Positions 40,812 through 49,858 of a stretch of 64,000 nucleotides of DNA are shown piece by piece. Location of the stretch: contig CAZVDF010000012.1 of NCBI GenBank assembly GCA_964626055.1, forward strand, positions 5,963-69,962. The letters are read 5' to 3'. The stretch is from JAFGSG01 sp964626055 (lineage in GTDB: Bacteria; Spirochaetota; UBA4802; JAFGDQ01). The notes below the pieces were generated by a model. It did no database searches and had not been told where the DNA came from. It saw only the letters and a program-made list of their open reading frames with translations. Position numbers and translations under genes: made by a program. Numbering within the stretch: position 1 is the stretch's first letter; each line of letters starts with the position of its first letter.

Positions 40812-43115
40812 GTGATATTAAACATAATTACCCTCTTTTCATGCTTTTTGATGATAATCTTTTTCAGAAGGCTTGACCGTTCCAACCTTAAAATGACAAA
40901 GCTGAAACGCTATTCCATGAAAATATTCAGCGATTTTAAAAAGCTCACTGAAAACGAATTCAGGAAATATAACGACGCAACCATAGAAATGGATATCCTG
41001 GTAAAAAAATCCAATACGAATGCTCAGCAGTTAAAAGACACCATCTCTATAATCGAAAACAAACTTCAGACGCTCGATAATGAAAAAGAAATCCTTGTGA
41101 AAGCGGAGAACGGCCTTAAAATAATTTCGGATTCGGCCAAAGACGTCAATAAGCAGATCGAGTTCATCGCCGGCGCGAAGGCTTCCTTTGACGATATGAG
41201 CATCCGGATAAAATCCCTGAACGAGGATATATCACGGGTGGAAAGGGAAATATCCTCGGTGCTGCAGGCTTTTAACGAAAAAATACGCGAAAAATCGCGC
41301 AATCTTTCGGAAGAAATCGCACATAACCTGAACGAAATGAAGGAATCGATCAGGGAAAAAGAAAATTCCATGCTGGAATCATCCAGAGAGAAGATCGAGA
41401 TACTGAGCAATCAATACTTAAATACGATATCCGAAATGGAAGAAAAAATAACCAAATCCGGCGGTGCCATAATCGAAGATATGAACTTAAAACTCGAGGA
41501 AACCGCCCGGACGATAAATTCGTTTGAAAAGAAAATAGAGCTTGCCGAAAAACGCGTTACTTCGGAATTCAGCTTAAAGATAAATAAATTCGAAAAAACC
41601 CTCAATAATATTGAACATATCGACGACAATATCGAGCACCTTAATAACAAACTCAGAAGCGTCGAAGATGACGTGAACGAATCGACCTCAAGGCTGATTT
41701 CCACCTTCGACGAAGAGGTCAAGAAAGCCAGACAGGAGCTTAACAATCTCGACATACATACGATCGCCAAAAAAGACGAGATCGTTAAATCGGTGCGTAA
41801 AGAAGCCGAAGAGATGAGAAACAAAATAGATAACTTTGATGATAAATATGCGGAGATAGAAAATAAAATCATTGATACCATCGATAAGGAAACGGACAGG
41901 ATTAAACTGATGATCGACAGGATCGATGAAAAATACGCAGAAACTGTCGATAAGCTGAATGAATCCGCGGAAGAAAAACTGGAAGATATACACTCCGAAT
42001 ATCAGACGATGGAGATCAACTTTAACGAATTATCAAATAAAATTTCCTCGTTCGAAGACGGTTTAAAGGACTACATAGCCGAACAGACCGAAAAAACCAG
42101 GAAAGACTTTATCTTTATGGAAGAAAAGCTCACAAATATGAAGACCGAAATACTTCAATATGAAGAAAAACAGAACATATTCTCCAGAAGCGATTTGATG
42201 ATCACGAAGGTGGATGATGCGGTAAACGAGTTCAACAGAATACTGAAGGAATCGAAAGAAGAAGCGAAAAAACTGGAGCAGTTCATGGAAGACGCCGATA
42301 AATTCAAGGTAATAAGCAGGGTAATCGACAAAGAGATAAAAAAATACGAGGCAAAGCAGAGCAAACTCGCGGGCTACGAGAGCGAGATCAAGGCTCTTAT
42401 GGAGCTTAACGATATTGCGGTAGCAAAAGCCGAGTCCATGGAAGACAGCATCTCGAACATAGATAAAGTGAGCACAAAAATAGACGCCCTGATGGGAACA
42501 TACTCCAGCCTCGAATCAAGGATAAACGAACTTCATGAATATGAAGATTCTATTTCAAAAAATCTCGAATCTATTCAAAAGACCGATGTTGTAATAAAAT
42601 CCATTGAGAGCAGAATACAGGCATTCAAGAACAATACCGAGAGATCCGAAAAGCGCGTTCAGAAGCTAATTGAATACCTCCAATCCATAGAAGAGAATAC
42701 TCTGATATTAAAATCCAGGGAGCAGGAGATAAGGGACGTAAAGGACAAATTCAATGAACTTGACGGCCTTACTCGTCATATAGAGAAACGCATTGATCAG
42801 ATACACGCGATGTTCCAGAAGACGGAAGCGATGAGAGATGAGATCGACGAAACAGACGACAGGTTGAAGAAAATGTTCGACGAAACGGATAAAAAGATAA
42901 AACAATTCGCGGATATTCTTTCATCCGTTGAAGGGAACAATTTGATCGCCAGGCAGATTAAAAGCGACTACAAATTGGGAAAGAACATAAATGACAGTAT
43001 GGTTAAAACGGTAAGAGAACTTTCGAATAAAGGCTGGACTTCAAACGAGATATCGCAGAAGCTTTTAATAGACGAGAATTCCGTGAGATTTATTATAAAC
43101 ACTTCATCATTGTAA
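40812..43115 (+). CDS. SpiroCoCo-type giant coiled-coil protein
   Basis: 767 residues. The GTG start at 40812 follows GGAGG by six bases. One N-terminal membrane helix (about 2-19) is followed by an almost unbroken coiled coil of K/E/D/I/N heptads to about residue 710. The C-terminal 50 residues form a compact helix-turn-helix-like tail (V-R-E-L-S-N-K-G-W-T-S-N-E-I-S-Q-K-L-L-I-D-E-N-S-V-R). Spirochaetes carry such membrane-anchored coiled-coil proteins (SpiroCoCo) linked to cell shape or motility; the exact role is not known. It is a lineage marker for this window. Confidence 0.75.
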   Translation: MILNIITLFSCFLMIIFFRRLDRSNLKMTKLKRYSMKIFSDFKKLTENEFRKYNDATIEMDILVKKSNTNAQQLKDTISIIENKLQTLDNEKEILVKAENGLKIISDSAKDVNKQIEFIAGAKASFDDMSIRIKSLNEDISRVEREISSVLQAFNEKIREKSRNLSEEIAHNLNEMKESIREKENSMLESSREKIEILSNQYLNTISEMEEKITKSGGAIIEDMNLKLEETARTINSFEKKIELAEKRVTSEFSLKINKFEKTLNNIEHIDDNIEHLNNKLRSVEDDVNESTSRLISTFDEEVKKARQELNNLDIHTIAKKDEIVKSVRKEAEEMRNKIDNFDDKYAEIENKIIDTIDKETDRIKLMIDRIDEKYAETVDKLNESAEEKLEDIHSEYQTMEINFNELSNKISSFEDGLKDYIAEQTEKTRKDFIFMEEKLTNMKTEILQYEEKQNIFSRSDLMITKVDDAVNEFNRILKESKEEAKKLEQFMEDADKFKVISRVIDKEIKKYEAKQSKLAGYESEIKALMELNDIAVAKAESMEDSISNIDKVSTKIDALMGTYSSLESRINELHEYEDSISKNLESIQKTDVVIKSIESRIQAFKNNTERSEKRVQKLIEYLQSIEENTLILKSREQEIRDVKDKFNELDGLTRHIEKRIDQIHAMFQKTEAMRDEIDETDDRLKKMFDETDKKIKQFADILSSVEGNNLIARQIKSDYKLGKNINDSMVKTVRELSNKGWTSNEISQKLLIDENSVRFIINTSSL

Positions 43116-43146
43116 ATATTCCTGCAGTTTCGCGGCTGCCGCGCCG

Positions 43147-43605
43147 TTACTTAAGTCCCAGTATTTCCAGGGCGGCAGCCGGATCGATCCGGAACCTGTT
43201 CCCTGCGCCCTGAAAAAATTTATGTTCTTTGATGAGATGTATCGCCAGCCTTGTAATGATGATCTCTTTCCCCCTGATTTTATCTGTCAGAACGACTTCG
43301 CCTTTCGCGAACGCGCTGTGCCCCCTGAACGGGCATGGGATGCTCCCCCTCGATTCGTAATAGGTCGCGAATATGCCATCCCCGACTTCCGTGATGTTTC
43401 CGGGCGCATTTACAGTCCTGTCGAATATCCCTGACAGAGCATCGGCCATGATTTCCGATGTAACGCCGGCGCTGTGCAAAAAATGTTCATCTGCGGATAT
43501 AATTTCTTCAATTGTCCTGGTATCTGACCCCATAAATCCGCTGCCGGAAAATTTTGATGGCTTAAAATTGTTAAAAAGACTGCTGTCCTGGGGTGATTTT
43601 TTCAT
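43147..43605 (-). CDS. Unknown protein at the end of the NQR operon
   Basis: 152 residues, soluble, starting 13 bp after the nqrF stop. Polar N-terminus, then a central alpha/beta region (I-T-E-V-G-D-G-I-F-A-T-Y-Y near 75-87, C-P-F-R-G-H near 94, with a lone cysteine) and I-I-I-T-R-L-A-I-H-L-I-K-E-H near 118. I do not recognise the family. Its position suggests it helps assemble or regulate NQR, or it is an unrelated passenger. Confidence 0.7.
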   Translation of the reverse strand: MKKSPQDSSLFNNFKPSKFSGSGFMGSDTRTIEEIISADEHFLHSAGVTSEIMADALSGIFDRTVNAPGNITEVGDGIFATYYESRGSIPCPFRGHSAFAKGEVVLTDKIRGKEIIITRLAIHLIKEHKFFQGAGNRFRIDPAAALEILGLK

Positions 43606-43618
43606 ATTGATGACCTGC

Positions 43619-44728
43619 TTAAAATTTATCGTAAAATATCTTTTCTTCTTTAATGCCTCCGGAAGTCAGTACTTTTATGCACGCGTTAATCATTCCCGGA
43701 GAGCCGCAGAGATAGCCTTCAAAGCCCGTCATATCCGGCAGAATTTTTTTTACTGTCTCGGTTATGAGTCCGCGCTCGCCGTTCCAGCCTGTGCCTTCGG
43801 GTTCGTTTGAGAGCGCGGGAATAAACTTAAAATCGGGCAGACTACTTTCCATCTTTTTAAGATATTCATAATAAAAAAGATCTTTCTGAGTGGCGGCACC
43901 GAAAAAATAATATGCTTTCCTTGTGCTTCCTTTTTCCTTCATGTCCGTCAGCATGCTCAGGATCGGGGCCATCCCGCTACCTCCGGCGATAAAAACAGCC
44001 GGCGCAGTATCGCCTGTTAAAATAAATTTCCCGTACGGGCCGGAGAAGCGGACTTCATTTCCTTCTTTCAGGTAATCAAACACCCATGTCGTGCAGATAC
44101 CGTCCGGGACCTTCCGAATTACAAGGTTGATCGAATTTATGTTTGAAGGAGAGGAAGAGACCGAATACGCCCGGATCACGCTTTCTCTTCCTTTATATTC
44201 CTCTGATTCAAGCTGAACATACTGGCCGGCCGTAAAGTCGATCTCCGCGGGTTCCTTAAGCTCAATTGTCAGTTCCAGTATATCGTGGGTAAGCGGTTTT
44301 TTTGACTTGAGGACGCCTTTAAAACGTTTTACCGAAAAGAGCTCATCCGGTATTACGATATTTATGTTTTCCCGGACTTTAACCTGGCAGGAAAGACGTA
44401 TATTTTTTTTTACTTCTTCATCTGACAACGACGGCGCTTCAACCGGTCCGATCATTCCGGCGCCCGAAACAACCTGCACCTTGCAGAAAGCGCATGTACC
44501 CCTGCCTCCGCACGCGGACGGGATGAATATATTATTTTCGGCCAGAGTGGATAAAAGCGAATCCCCACCCCTGACATTAAGCTTTTTTTTGCTGTTGTTT
44601 ATATCTATTGAGCATTCGCCGTAATTCAGTATCTTCTTTTCAGCCAGCAGAAGCAGCACTGAAAGAATAATGCCCATAAAGCAGATAAATCCCGCCGATA
44701 TGATTATTTGTGTCCATGCGATAGTCAT
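43619..44728 (-). CDS. nqrF: NqrF, NADH-oxidising subunit of Na+-NQR
   Basis: 369 residues: one N-terminal membrane helix, a 2Fe-2S ferredoxin domain with the cysteine pattern C-G-G-R-G-T-C-x-x-C near 73-82 and a later C near 114, an FAD domain with R-A-Y-S-V-S-S near 187, and an NADH-binding domain with G-G-S-G-M-A-P near 258 and a terminal F. It takes electrons from NADH and starts the sodium-pumping chain to quinone. NqrF is unique to NQR, which decides against an RNF complex. Confidence 0.94.
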   Translation of the reverse strand: MTIAWTQIIISAGFICFMGIILSVLLLLAEKKILNYGECSIDINNSKKKLNVRGGDSLLSTLAENNIFIPSACGGRGTCAFCKVQVVSGAGMIGPVEAPSLSDEEVKKNIRLSCQVKVRENINIVIPDELFSVKRFKGVLKSKKPLTHDILELTIELKEPAEIDFTAGQYVQLESEEYKGRESVIRAYSVSSSPSNINSINLVIRKVPDGICTTWVFDYLKEGNEVRFSGPYGKFILTGDTAPAVFIAGGSGMAPILSMLTDMKEKGSTRKAYYFFGAATQKDLFYYEYLKKMESSLPDFKFIPALSNEPEGTGWNGERGLITETVKKILPDMTGFEGYLCGSPGMINACIKVLTSGGIKEEKIFYDKF

Positions 44729-44746
44729 ATTATTTACTATTTAAAA

Positions 44747-45352
44747 TCATATCTTTATCATTCCGGAAAACGCGACAAACGCAAGCGCCATGATGCCTAT
44801 TGTTATCAGGGTAATTCCTGGCCCTGCGAGCCCGGGCGGCAGTTTGCTTTCATCGATCTTTTCGCGGATGCCCCCGATAAGCACGATAGCCAGGAACCAG
44901 CCGAATCCTCCCCCGAAACCGAACACCAGCGCCTGTATAAAAGTGTACGGCTTGCTGAGCATGAATAGCGAAATGCCCAGAATAGCGCAGTTAACAGTTA
45001 TCAGAGGAAGGAAAATCCCGAGCGCGTTATAAAGCTTTTCGGAGAAGCGTTCAATTACCATTTCCAGCAGCTGGACAATGCAGGCTATCATTACAATGAA
45101 CGTTATAAGGCGGAGATACTCAATGTTTAACGGCACCAGTATATATTTATAAGCCAGAAAATTAAACGCGCTCGTTAACGCGGTAACAAAGGTTACTGCA
45201 GCGCCGAGGCCGATGCTCGTATCGATTTTATTCGATACGCCTATAACCGAACACATGCCCAGGAACCTTGCGAGAAGCACGTTATTGGTCAGCGCTGAAG
45301 ATATAAAAATCAGAAGGATTGAAACAAAGGAATTCATCCCGGAAATTTCCAT
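44747..45352 (-). CDS. nqrE: NqrE membrane subunit
   Basis: 201 residues, six membrane helices, with N-N-V-L-L-A-R-F-L-G-M-C near 22-33 and, later, an N-C-A-I-L-G motif near 119. The two half-membrane cysteines hold the intramembrane iron-sulfur centre with NqrD. 3 bp after nqrD. Confidence 0.94.
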   Translation of the reverse strand: MEISGMNSFVSILLIFISSALTNNVLLARFLGMCSVIGVSNKIDTSIGLGAAVTFVTALTSAFNFLAYKYILVPLNIEYLRLITFIVMIACIVQLLEMVIERFSEKLYNALGIFLPLITVNCAILGISLFMLSKPYTFIQALVFGFGGGFGWFLAIVLIGGIREKIDESKLPPGLAGPGITLITIGIMALAFVAFSGMIKI

Positions 45353-45355
45353 TTT

Positions 45356-45964
45356 TTATCCCTCCTTTTTCATCTGGCGGCTGCGCGCGAACCACGTAAT
45401 GACGCCCAGCATAAAAAAAGCGCCCGGCGCCATGACCATAATCGTCCACTGATGCCACCATGCGTCCCTCGCAGGAAGAGGAATCCCCAGAATAGTGCCG
45501 AAGCCGAGCGGCTCCCTTACCAGAGCTATAATTATCAGTATCATCGAGTATCCGAGCCCTGAAGCTATTCCGTCTATTAAAGATATCAGCGGTTTCTGCC
45601 TGCTCGCGAATCCCTCGGCGCGTCCCATTATTATGCAATTGGTTATGATCAGCCCCACATACGGGCCGATGAACCTGTGTATATCAGGGCTTACCGCTTT
45701 AATGAAGATATCGACCATCATTACATAGCAGGCAATTATCAGCACCTGAACTATCATACGGATGCGTTTCGGTATATAATTTCTCATCGCGGAAATAGTA
45801 AGGCTGGAAAGCGCCGTGGTGAATGTGACTCCCAGGCACATGAACAGCGTATTTGCCAGCAGGTTTGTGACTGCGAGCGAAGAACAGATGCCGAGCACCT
45901 GCATGAACACGGGGTTTTCACTGATAATATCCCTGATCATTACTTTTCCGGGGGTATTTTCCAT
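45356..45964 (-). CDS. nqrD: NqrD membrane subunit
   Basis: 202 residues, six membrane helices; family motifs N-P-V-F-M-Q-V-L-G-I-C-S-S-L-A-V-T near 15-31 and T-N-C-I-I-M-G-R-A-E near 108-117 with the paired cysteines. Homologous to NqrE in inverted topology. Confidence 0.94.
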   Translation of the reverse strand: MENTPGKVMIRDIISENPVFMQVLGICSSLAVTNLLANTLFMCLGVTFTTALSSLTISAMRNYIPKRIRMIVQVLIIACYVMMVDIFIKAVSPDIHRFIGPYVGLIITNCIIMGRAEGFASRQKPLISLIDGIASGLGYSMILIIIALVREPLGFGTILGIPLPARDAWWHQWTIMVMAPGAFFMLGVITWFARSRQMKKEG

Positions 45965-45967
45965 GTC

Positions 45968-46603
45968 TTATCTATCCTTCCTGTTCTCGTAGGATTTTTT
46001 AAACATTTCAAGTTCAGAATTGATCGCGTCCATCAGGGCAAGTGACGTCTGAGTGGCTCCCGTAATTGCATCGACCCTGTTCTTCGCGTTTACGTCCGGA
46101 GACTGGCCTATTATTATCCGTTTTTCTGCCGGTATTGCCCAGTTAAGGTTAAGAGATCTGAACTGATCTGTGAACCATTTCTCTTCTATCCTGGATCCGA
46201 GGCCGGGAGTTTCATGCTGTTCGAGGAATACAATATTTCGTATCTGGCCCAGATCGGAAGACATGACAAGTATACCTGTTATTCTGTCCCACAGTCCGAA
46301 TCCGCTGAACACAAAACCGATATCTCCGTTTCCCCGGTTCAAGTACGTCTCAATTCTTCTTCCTTTGTACTCCAGCTCACGCGGTTTCAGCGCATACGCA
46401 ACTGTCTTTTCATATTCTTCCGCGGTTGCCTCGCTGCCGATCTTAAGCAGAAAAGCCTCGGACAGAACTTTATTTTTGTGAAGAGCCTCGTTTTTCATTA
46501 AAAGCGGAAGCGTGGCATAATTGACCAAGGAAATCCCAAAGCCGAACACCATGCACAGGGAGAGTATAAATATCAGCGTATATGCCGGGGACTGCTTATT
46601 CAT
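45968..46603 (-). CDS. nqrC: NqrC, covalent-FMN subunit
   Basis: 211 residues: an N-terminal membrane anchor and a periplasmic domain with V-D-A-I-T-G-A-T-Q-T-S near 183-193. The T-G-A-T threonine is the FMN attachment site made by the ApbE flavin transferase, whose gene is not in the window. Overlaps nqrB by 4 bp. Confidence 0.93.
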   Translation of the reverse strand: MNKQSPAYTLIFILSLCMVFGFGISLVNYATLPLLMKNEALHKNKVLSEAFLLKIGSEATAEEYEKTVAYALKPRELEYKGRRIETYLNRGNGDIGFVFSGFGLWDRITGILVMSSDLGQIRNIVFLEQHETPGLGSRIEEKWFTDQFRSLNLNWAIPAEKRIIIGQSPDVNAKNRVDAITGATQTSLALMDAINSELEMFKKSYENRKDR

Positions 46604-47640
46604 TGATTTTCCGCCATTTTCCGTGTTTTATATCTTCTTATCCAGAGATCGAGAGACGGCGAGAATATATTGCCGAACAGTATTGCGAACCCGACCGCTC
46701 CTGCGAATACTGATTTATATCTGAAAAAAACAATTAATGCGCCTATTAAAGAACCGTATACCCATTGCGATAATTTTTCTTTCGGCGCGCTCACCGGATC
46801 CGTTGCCATGAATACCGCTGCGTACAATAATGCGCCCGAGAAAAGCGTAAACGGAAGGGGAGGCACCTGCGATATGCCTGCGATATTGCGCAGGATCAGA
46901 TTCAGGACAACTGCTCCTGCAATTGTTGACAGCATAAGCCGCCACTGGGCCGTCTTTGTAACCAGAAGGAAGACGCCCGCAAGTATTATGATAAAAGCGC
47001 TGACTTCGCCGATAGAACCCGCGGTAAGTATCTTCGCATATCCCTGGAATGAGAACTGACCGCCGATATTTCCAAAGAAAAGACTGCTTATATCGGCTTC
47101 AAATCCGAAGTCCCTTCTGGAAAAGATAGGAGTAGCGGCCGATATGGCGTCCGCAACCTTTACCGACGACGCAGCGGCAAGGTCTGCAGCCTGCCCGGAT
47201 GAAGAGTAAGCCCACTCGGCGAGTCCTCCGGGAAATCCGCTGAATGCGGGTACAAAACTGGAAGTCATTTCAACCGGAAAAGCCACATATATAAAAGTCC
47301 TTCCTACGATAGCCGGATTAAAAACATTTCTCCCGAATCCGCCGAACACTTCCTTCCCGAATAGTATTGCCGTAACCGCGCCTGTAAACACTATCCAGAG
47401 CGGGATAGTCGGGGGCAGCGAAAGTGCAAAAATCACTGCAGTAACAAAACACGCATAGCTGATCTTCGATTTTCTTGCAGCAGTCATTATCCATTCGGTG
47501 ATAAATGCAGCCAGGATGGAGACAGCAAGGATCGCGGACACCCTCCAGCCGAAAAAATAAACCCCGGCAACCGCAACCGGCGCGAGCGCGAATATAACGC
47601 GCAGCATTATTTTTTGTTTGAGAAATTCCGGTCTTTTCAT
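46600..47640 (-). CDS. nqrB: NqrB, membrane FMN/riboflavin subunit
   Basis: 346 residues from the ATG at 47640; an upstream TTG start is possible but adds 14 unlikely residues. About nine membrane helices. G-F-G-R-N-V-F-N-P-A near 103 and D-A-I-S-A-A-T-P near 165 (flavin attachment motif) mark the NqrB/RnfD family. It is shorter at the N-terminus than the roughly 410-residue gammaproteobacterial NqrB. No Shine-Dalgarno sequence is evident. nqrA, normally just upstream, is absent; a lipoprotein gene and a long inverted repeat lie there instead. Confidence 0.9.
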   Translation of the reverse strand: MKRPEFLKQKIMLRVIFALAPVAVAGVYFFGWRVSAILAVSILAAFITEWIMTAARKSKISYACFVTAVIFALSLPPTIPLWIVFTGAVTAILFGKEVFGGFGRNVFNPAIVGRTFIYVAFPVEMTSSFVPAFSGFPGGLAEWAYSSSGQAADLAAASSVKVADAISAATPIFSRRDFGFEADISSLFFGNIGGQFSFQGYAKILTAGSIGEVSAFIIILAGVFLLVTKTAQWRLMLSTIAGAVVLNLILRNIAGISQVPPLPFTLFSGALLYAAVFMATDPVSAPKEKLSQWVYGSLIGALIVFFRYKSVFAGAVGFAILFGNIFSPSLDLWIRRYKTRKMAENQ

Positions 47641-47668
47641 ATTTGTTTTTTTTGCGATATGTTTACAA

Positions 47669-47748
47669 AGAGTGCGCCCCAAAAACTATATTAATCAAAA
47701 GGCAATCAAAGGCAATATCAATTCATGATAGGTAATCGGACGCACTCT
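47669..47748. other. Long-loop inverted repeat in the nqrB leader
   Basis: AGAGTGCG (47669-47676) and CGCACTCT (47741-47748) pair around about 64 nt. It overlaps the stop codon of the upstream lipoprotein gene. Possible terminator or nqrB leader structure; weak. Confidence 0.35.
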
Positions 47749-48317
47749 CAGTCGCTCCTGCTTTTTTTTTCCTCTTCTTTTTTTACTTTTTCCATGACTT
47801 CTTTCATAATATCTTCATCGGACTGCATTTTCCTGAGAATAACCCTGTATTTTATATCGAAGCTGGCGGGTTCATTAATATTCTCCGCAAATTTGAAATT
47901 CCATCTTTTCAGATCATCGACAATCAAGCTGTTGACTTCAGAAATAGGCGCGAGGATCTTCGGCCTGATTTTCATGATCCTGCCGGTGTTATAAAGCGAT
48001 ACTGTTAAAACTCCGTCGCAGGTTTCGTTTATTTTGTCATACTCTTTGAGTTTTTCCAGGACAGTTTTATCGCCTTCTTTATCCTCAATTTTTGAAAGCT
48101 TTTCCTGAAATTTCATTTGAGAACTCTCGTACCGGTCCGACAGGATCAGTACCCTGAAGACTTCGGACGAGTCGGGATCAGGCTTAAAAAAATTCTCATA
48201 CTTGCCTGCCGCACGGTCTTTAAACGACGTACTGCAGGACGGCAGAAAAGACATTGATAATACCGAATTTATTATAAGAAATACTTTAAAAAAGCTTGTA
48301 TTAATTACATGGTTCAT
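47748..48317 (-). CDS. Predicted lipoprotein of unknown function
   Basis: 189 residues from the ATG at 48317, chosen because it starts the signal peptide directly; it ends in a lipobox F-L-P-S-C with the lipidated cysteine at 28. The mature part is soluble, with a K/E-rich helix and a lysine/glutamate tail (M-E-K-V-K-K-E-E-E-K-K). T-V-S-L-Y-N-T-G-R-I near 95 and F-D-I-K-Y-R-V-I-L near 160 suggest a beta-sandwich. No family recognised. It precedes nqrB on the same strand. Confidence 0.7.
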   Translation of the reverse strand: MNHVINTSFFKVFLIINSVLSMSFLPSCSTSFKDRAAGKYENFFKPDPDSSEVFRVLILSDRYESSQMKFQEKLSKIEDKEGDKTVLEKLKEYDKINETCDGVLTVSLYNTGRIMKIRPKILAPISEVNSLIVDDLKRWNFKFAENINEPASFDIKYRVILRKMQSDEDIMKEVMEKVKKEEEKKSRSD

Positions 48318-48443
48318 GATCTTGTCATCCCTGAAGCAGCGTAATTTTATTCCTGTGAAAAGGCCCAATTATTTTTAGAATGATATAATTATTAAATATA
48401 ATTTCAACAATTTTTTATTTTAATCCGATAAGGAAGATCCCGG

Positions 48444-49073
48444 ATGGAAAATTTTTTAAACGACTTAATTAATTTTTTACTGCCGCTAAACAACGCTTTT
48501 CTGTATATTTTTTTATTTTTAAGCTCGGTGATAGAAAATCTTTTTCCGCCCATCCCGGGAGACACGATCACCGTTTTCGGAGCTTTTCTCGTAGGGATAG
48601 GGAGGCTGAACTTTTTCGGAGTTTACATATCAACAACGATCGGAAGCGTCGCAGGATTCATGATCTTATTCCTCTTCGGAAAATATCTCGGCAAAAAATT
48701 CTTCCATGAAAAAAACTATAAACATTTCTCGATTGAAAAATTAGAGAAAACCGAAAGATGGTTTCAAAAATACGGAAGCTGGGTTATAATCGCCAACAGA
48801 TTTTTACCTACCGTCAGATCAGTCATTTCACTTGCAGCCGGTATTTCGGAGCTCAATACTACGAAAGTATTGAGCTACTCCCTCATCAGCGCTTCGGCAT
48901 GGAACCTGATATGGCTTTATACCGGATACCTTCTCGGCCACAGATGGCAGACAGTGAAAGATAAATTTTCGGATATCATTATGAAATACGATATTGTCGC
49001 CGGCATAATTATTCTTTTAGCGATAATAATTATTCTGATATATAAAAAATTTATAAAGAAAAAGATTGACTGA
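48444..49073 (+). CDS. DedA-family membrane protein
   Basis: 209 residues, about five hydrophobic segments. Family motifs E-N-L-F-P-P-I-P-G-D near 29-38, G-x-x-x-G-F-M near 70 and N-R-F-L-P-T-V-R-S-V-I-S-L-A-A-G near 115-130 (the conserved F-x-P-x-x-R-x-x-x-x-x-x-A-G). DedA proteins act in undecaprenyl-phosphate or phospholipid recycling. Ends in a lysine-rich tail. Confidence 0.92.
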   Translation: MENFLNDLINFLLPLNNAFLYIFLFLSSVIENLFPPIPGDTITVFGAFLVGIGRLNFFGVYISTTIGSVAGFMILFLFGKYLGKKFFHEKNYKHFSIEKLEKTERWFQKYGSWVIIANRFLPTVRSVISLAAGISELNTTKVLSYSLISASAWNLIWLYTGYLLGHRWQTVKDKFSDIIMKYDIVAGIIILLAIIIILIYKKFIKKKID

Positions 49074-49088
49074 ACTCATTATTTATTG

Positions 49089-49113
49089 TAATATAATAAT
49101 ATAACGATATATA
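49089..49113. promoter_or_regulatory. Candidate ArsR operator
   Basis: ATAATAATATAACGATATAT lies just upstream of arsR. A near-copy in reverse orientation (CATAATAATACGATATAT on the minus strand, about 49427-49446) lies between arsR and the selenoprotein genes. Both are A/T-only apart from CG, so chance similarity is possible. Confidence 0.4.
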
Positions 49114-49136
49114 TTTCATGGAGAGAGATTTCCCTT

Positions 49137-49412
49137 TTGAACAGGTCATTAAATTTTAAACACGACAGCGAAGTACTGAAAGCTCTCGGCCACCCGGTGA
49201 GGCTGAAAATGGTCTGCGGACTGATCGACAGCTATGAATGTAATGTGAATAAAATGGTTGAAGAACTAAAACTTCCTCAATCGACCGTTTCACAGCATCT
49301 CGCTATTTTAAAGAATAAAGGCATAATTGCTTTCCGCAAGGAAGGCGTTAAAGCGTGTTACAAGGTCGTGGATAAAAAAGTTCTGGAGATAATCGAGCTT
49401 TTAAAGAAATAA
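49137..49412 (+). CDS. ArsR-family transcriptional regulator
   Basis: 91 residues starting with TTG; GGAGAGAG stands about nine bases upstream. Winged helix-turn-helix: A-L-G-H-P-V-R-L-K-M near 16-25, recognition helix Q-S-T-V-S-Q-H-L-A-I-L near 48-58 and wing K-E-G-V-K-A-C-Y near 68-75. Cysteines at 27, 35 and 74 could form a metal or thiol/persulfide sensor; the classic metal-site C-V-C motif is only half present (E-C-N-V). It precedes the two selenoprotein genes on the same strand and probably controls them. Confidence 0.88.
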   Translation: MNRSLNFKHDSEVLKALGHPVRLKMVCGLIDSYECNVNKMVEELKLPQSTVSQHLAILKNKGIIAFRKEGVKACYKVVDKKVLEIIELLKK

Positions 49413-49538
49413 TTTTTTTTGCGTTAATATATCGTATTATTATGATAATATAATATAAAACAACCGATGTACTGAATGCCTTTCCACCGATGCGGCATTC
49501 AGCGTGGAATAGACATTCGATAAAAAAAGGAGGCAGAT

Positions 49539-49841
49539 ATGCAGATCAGCATTACAGATGAAGCGAAGAACCAGATTAAAGGAATACTGGAGAATTCGAA
49601 TTTTAAAGAGCCGGCACTGAGGGTAACGATCGCGGGAATGGGCTGAGGAGGCCCCAGGCTGGGGCTGGCTCTGGATGAGTCAAAAGACACAAAAGACAAT
49701 TTAATCGATGTCGACAGAATTAAAATACTTATTGGAGAAAACGTAATATCCCTAATGGGAGAAAGCACTCCTTTAAGCATAGAATATCACGATAATTCCT
49801 ACGGGAAGGGTTTTATCGTCAACACCGGATTCGGATGTTAA
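49539..49841 (+). CDS. HesB/IscA-like selenoprotein (in-frame UGA = Sec36)
   Basis: AGGAGG precedes the ATG at 49539. The frame runs 100 residues if the UGA at 49644-49646 is read as selenocysteine. The N-terminal I-T-D-E-A-K-N-Q-I-K and the sequence around the UGA (G-M-G-U-G-G-P-R-L-G-L-A-L-D-E) match the HesB-like family, in which cysteine or selenocysteine occupies this spot. The C-terminal end is G-F-G-C. A stable hairpin follows the UGA by four bases, as bacterial SECIS elements do. Selenoproteins of this family are known in anaerobes. It may bind Fe-S or act as a thiol oxidoreductase. Conventional gene callers would split it. Confidence 0.9.
49651..49665 (+). promoter_or_regulatory. Bacterial SECIS-like hairpin of the HesB-like gene
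   Basis: GCCCC-AGGCT-GGGGC, 5 bp plus a 5-nt loop, starting four bases after the UGA. Confidence 0.8.
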
Positions 49842-49858
49842 TATAAAGAGGTAAAATA

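Noticed and set aside
43619..47640. RNF complex
   Set aside because: The NqrF-type subunit with ferredoxin plus FAD/NADH domains is specific to NQR, and no RnfB or RnfC gene is present.
49539..49841. HesB-like gene read as a pseudogene broken by a nonsense codon
   Set aside because: The frame is intact on both sides, the UGA is at the conserved Cys/Sec position, a SECIS-like hairpin follows and the next gene shows the same pattern.
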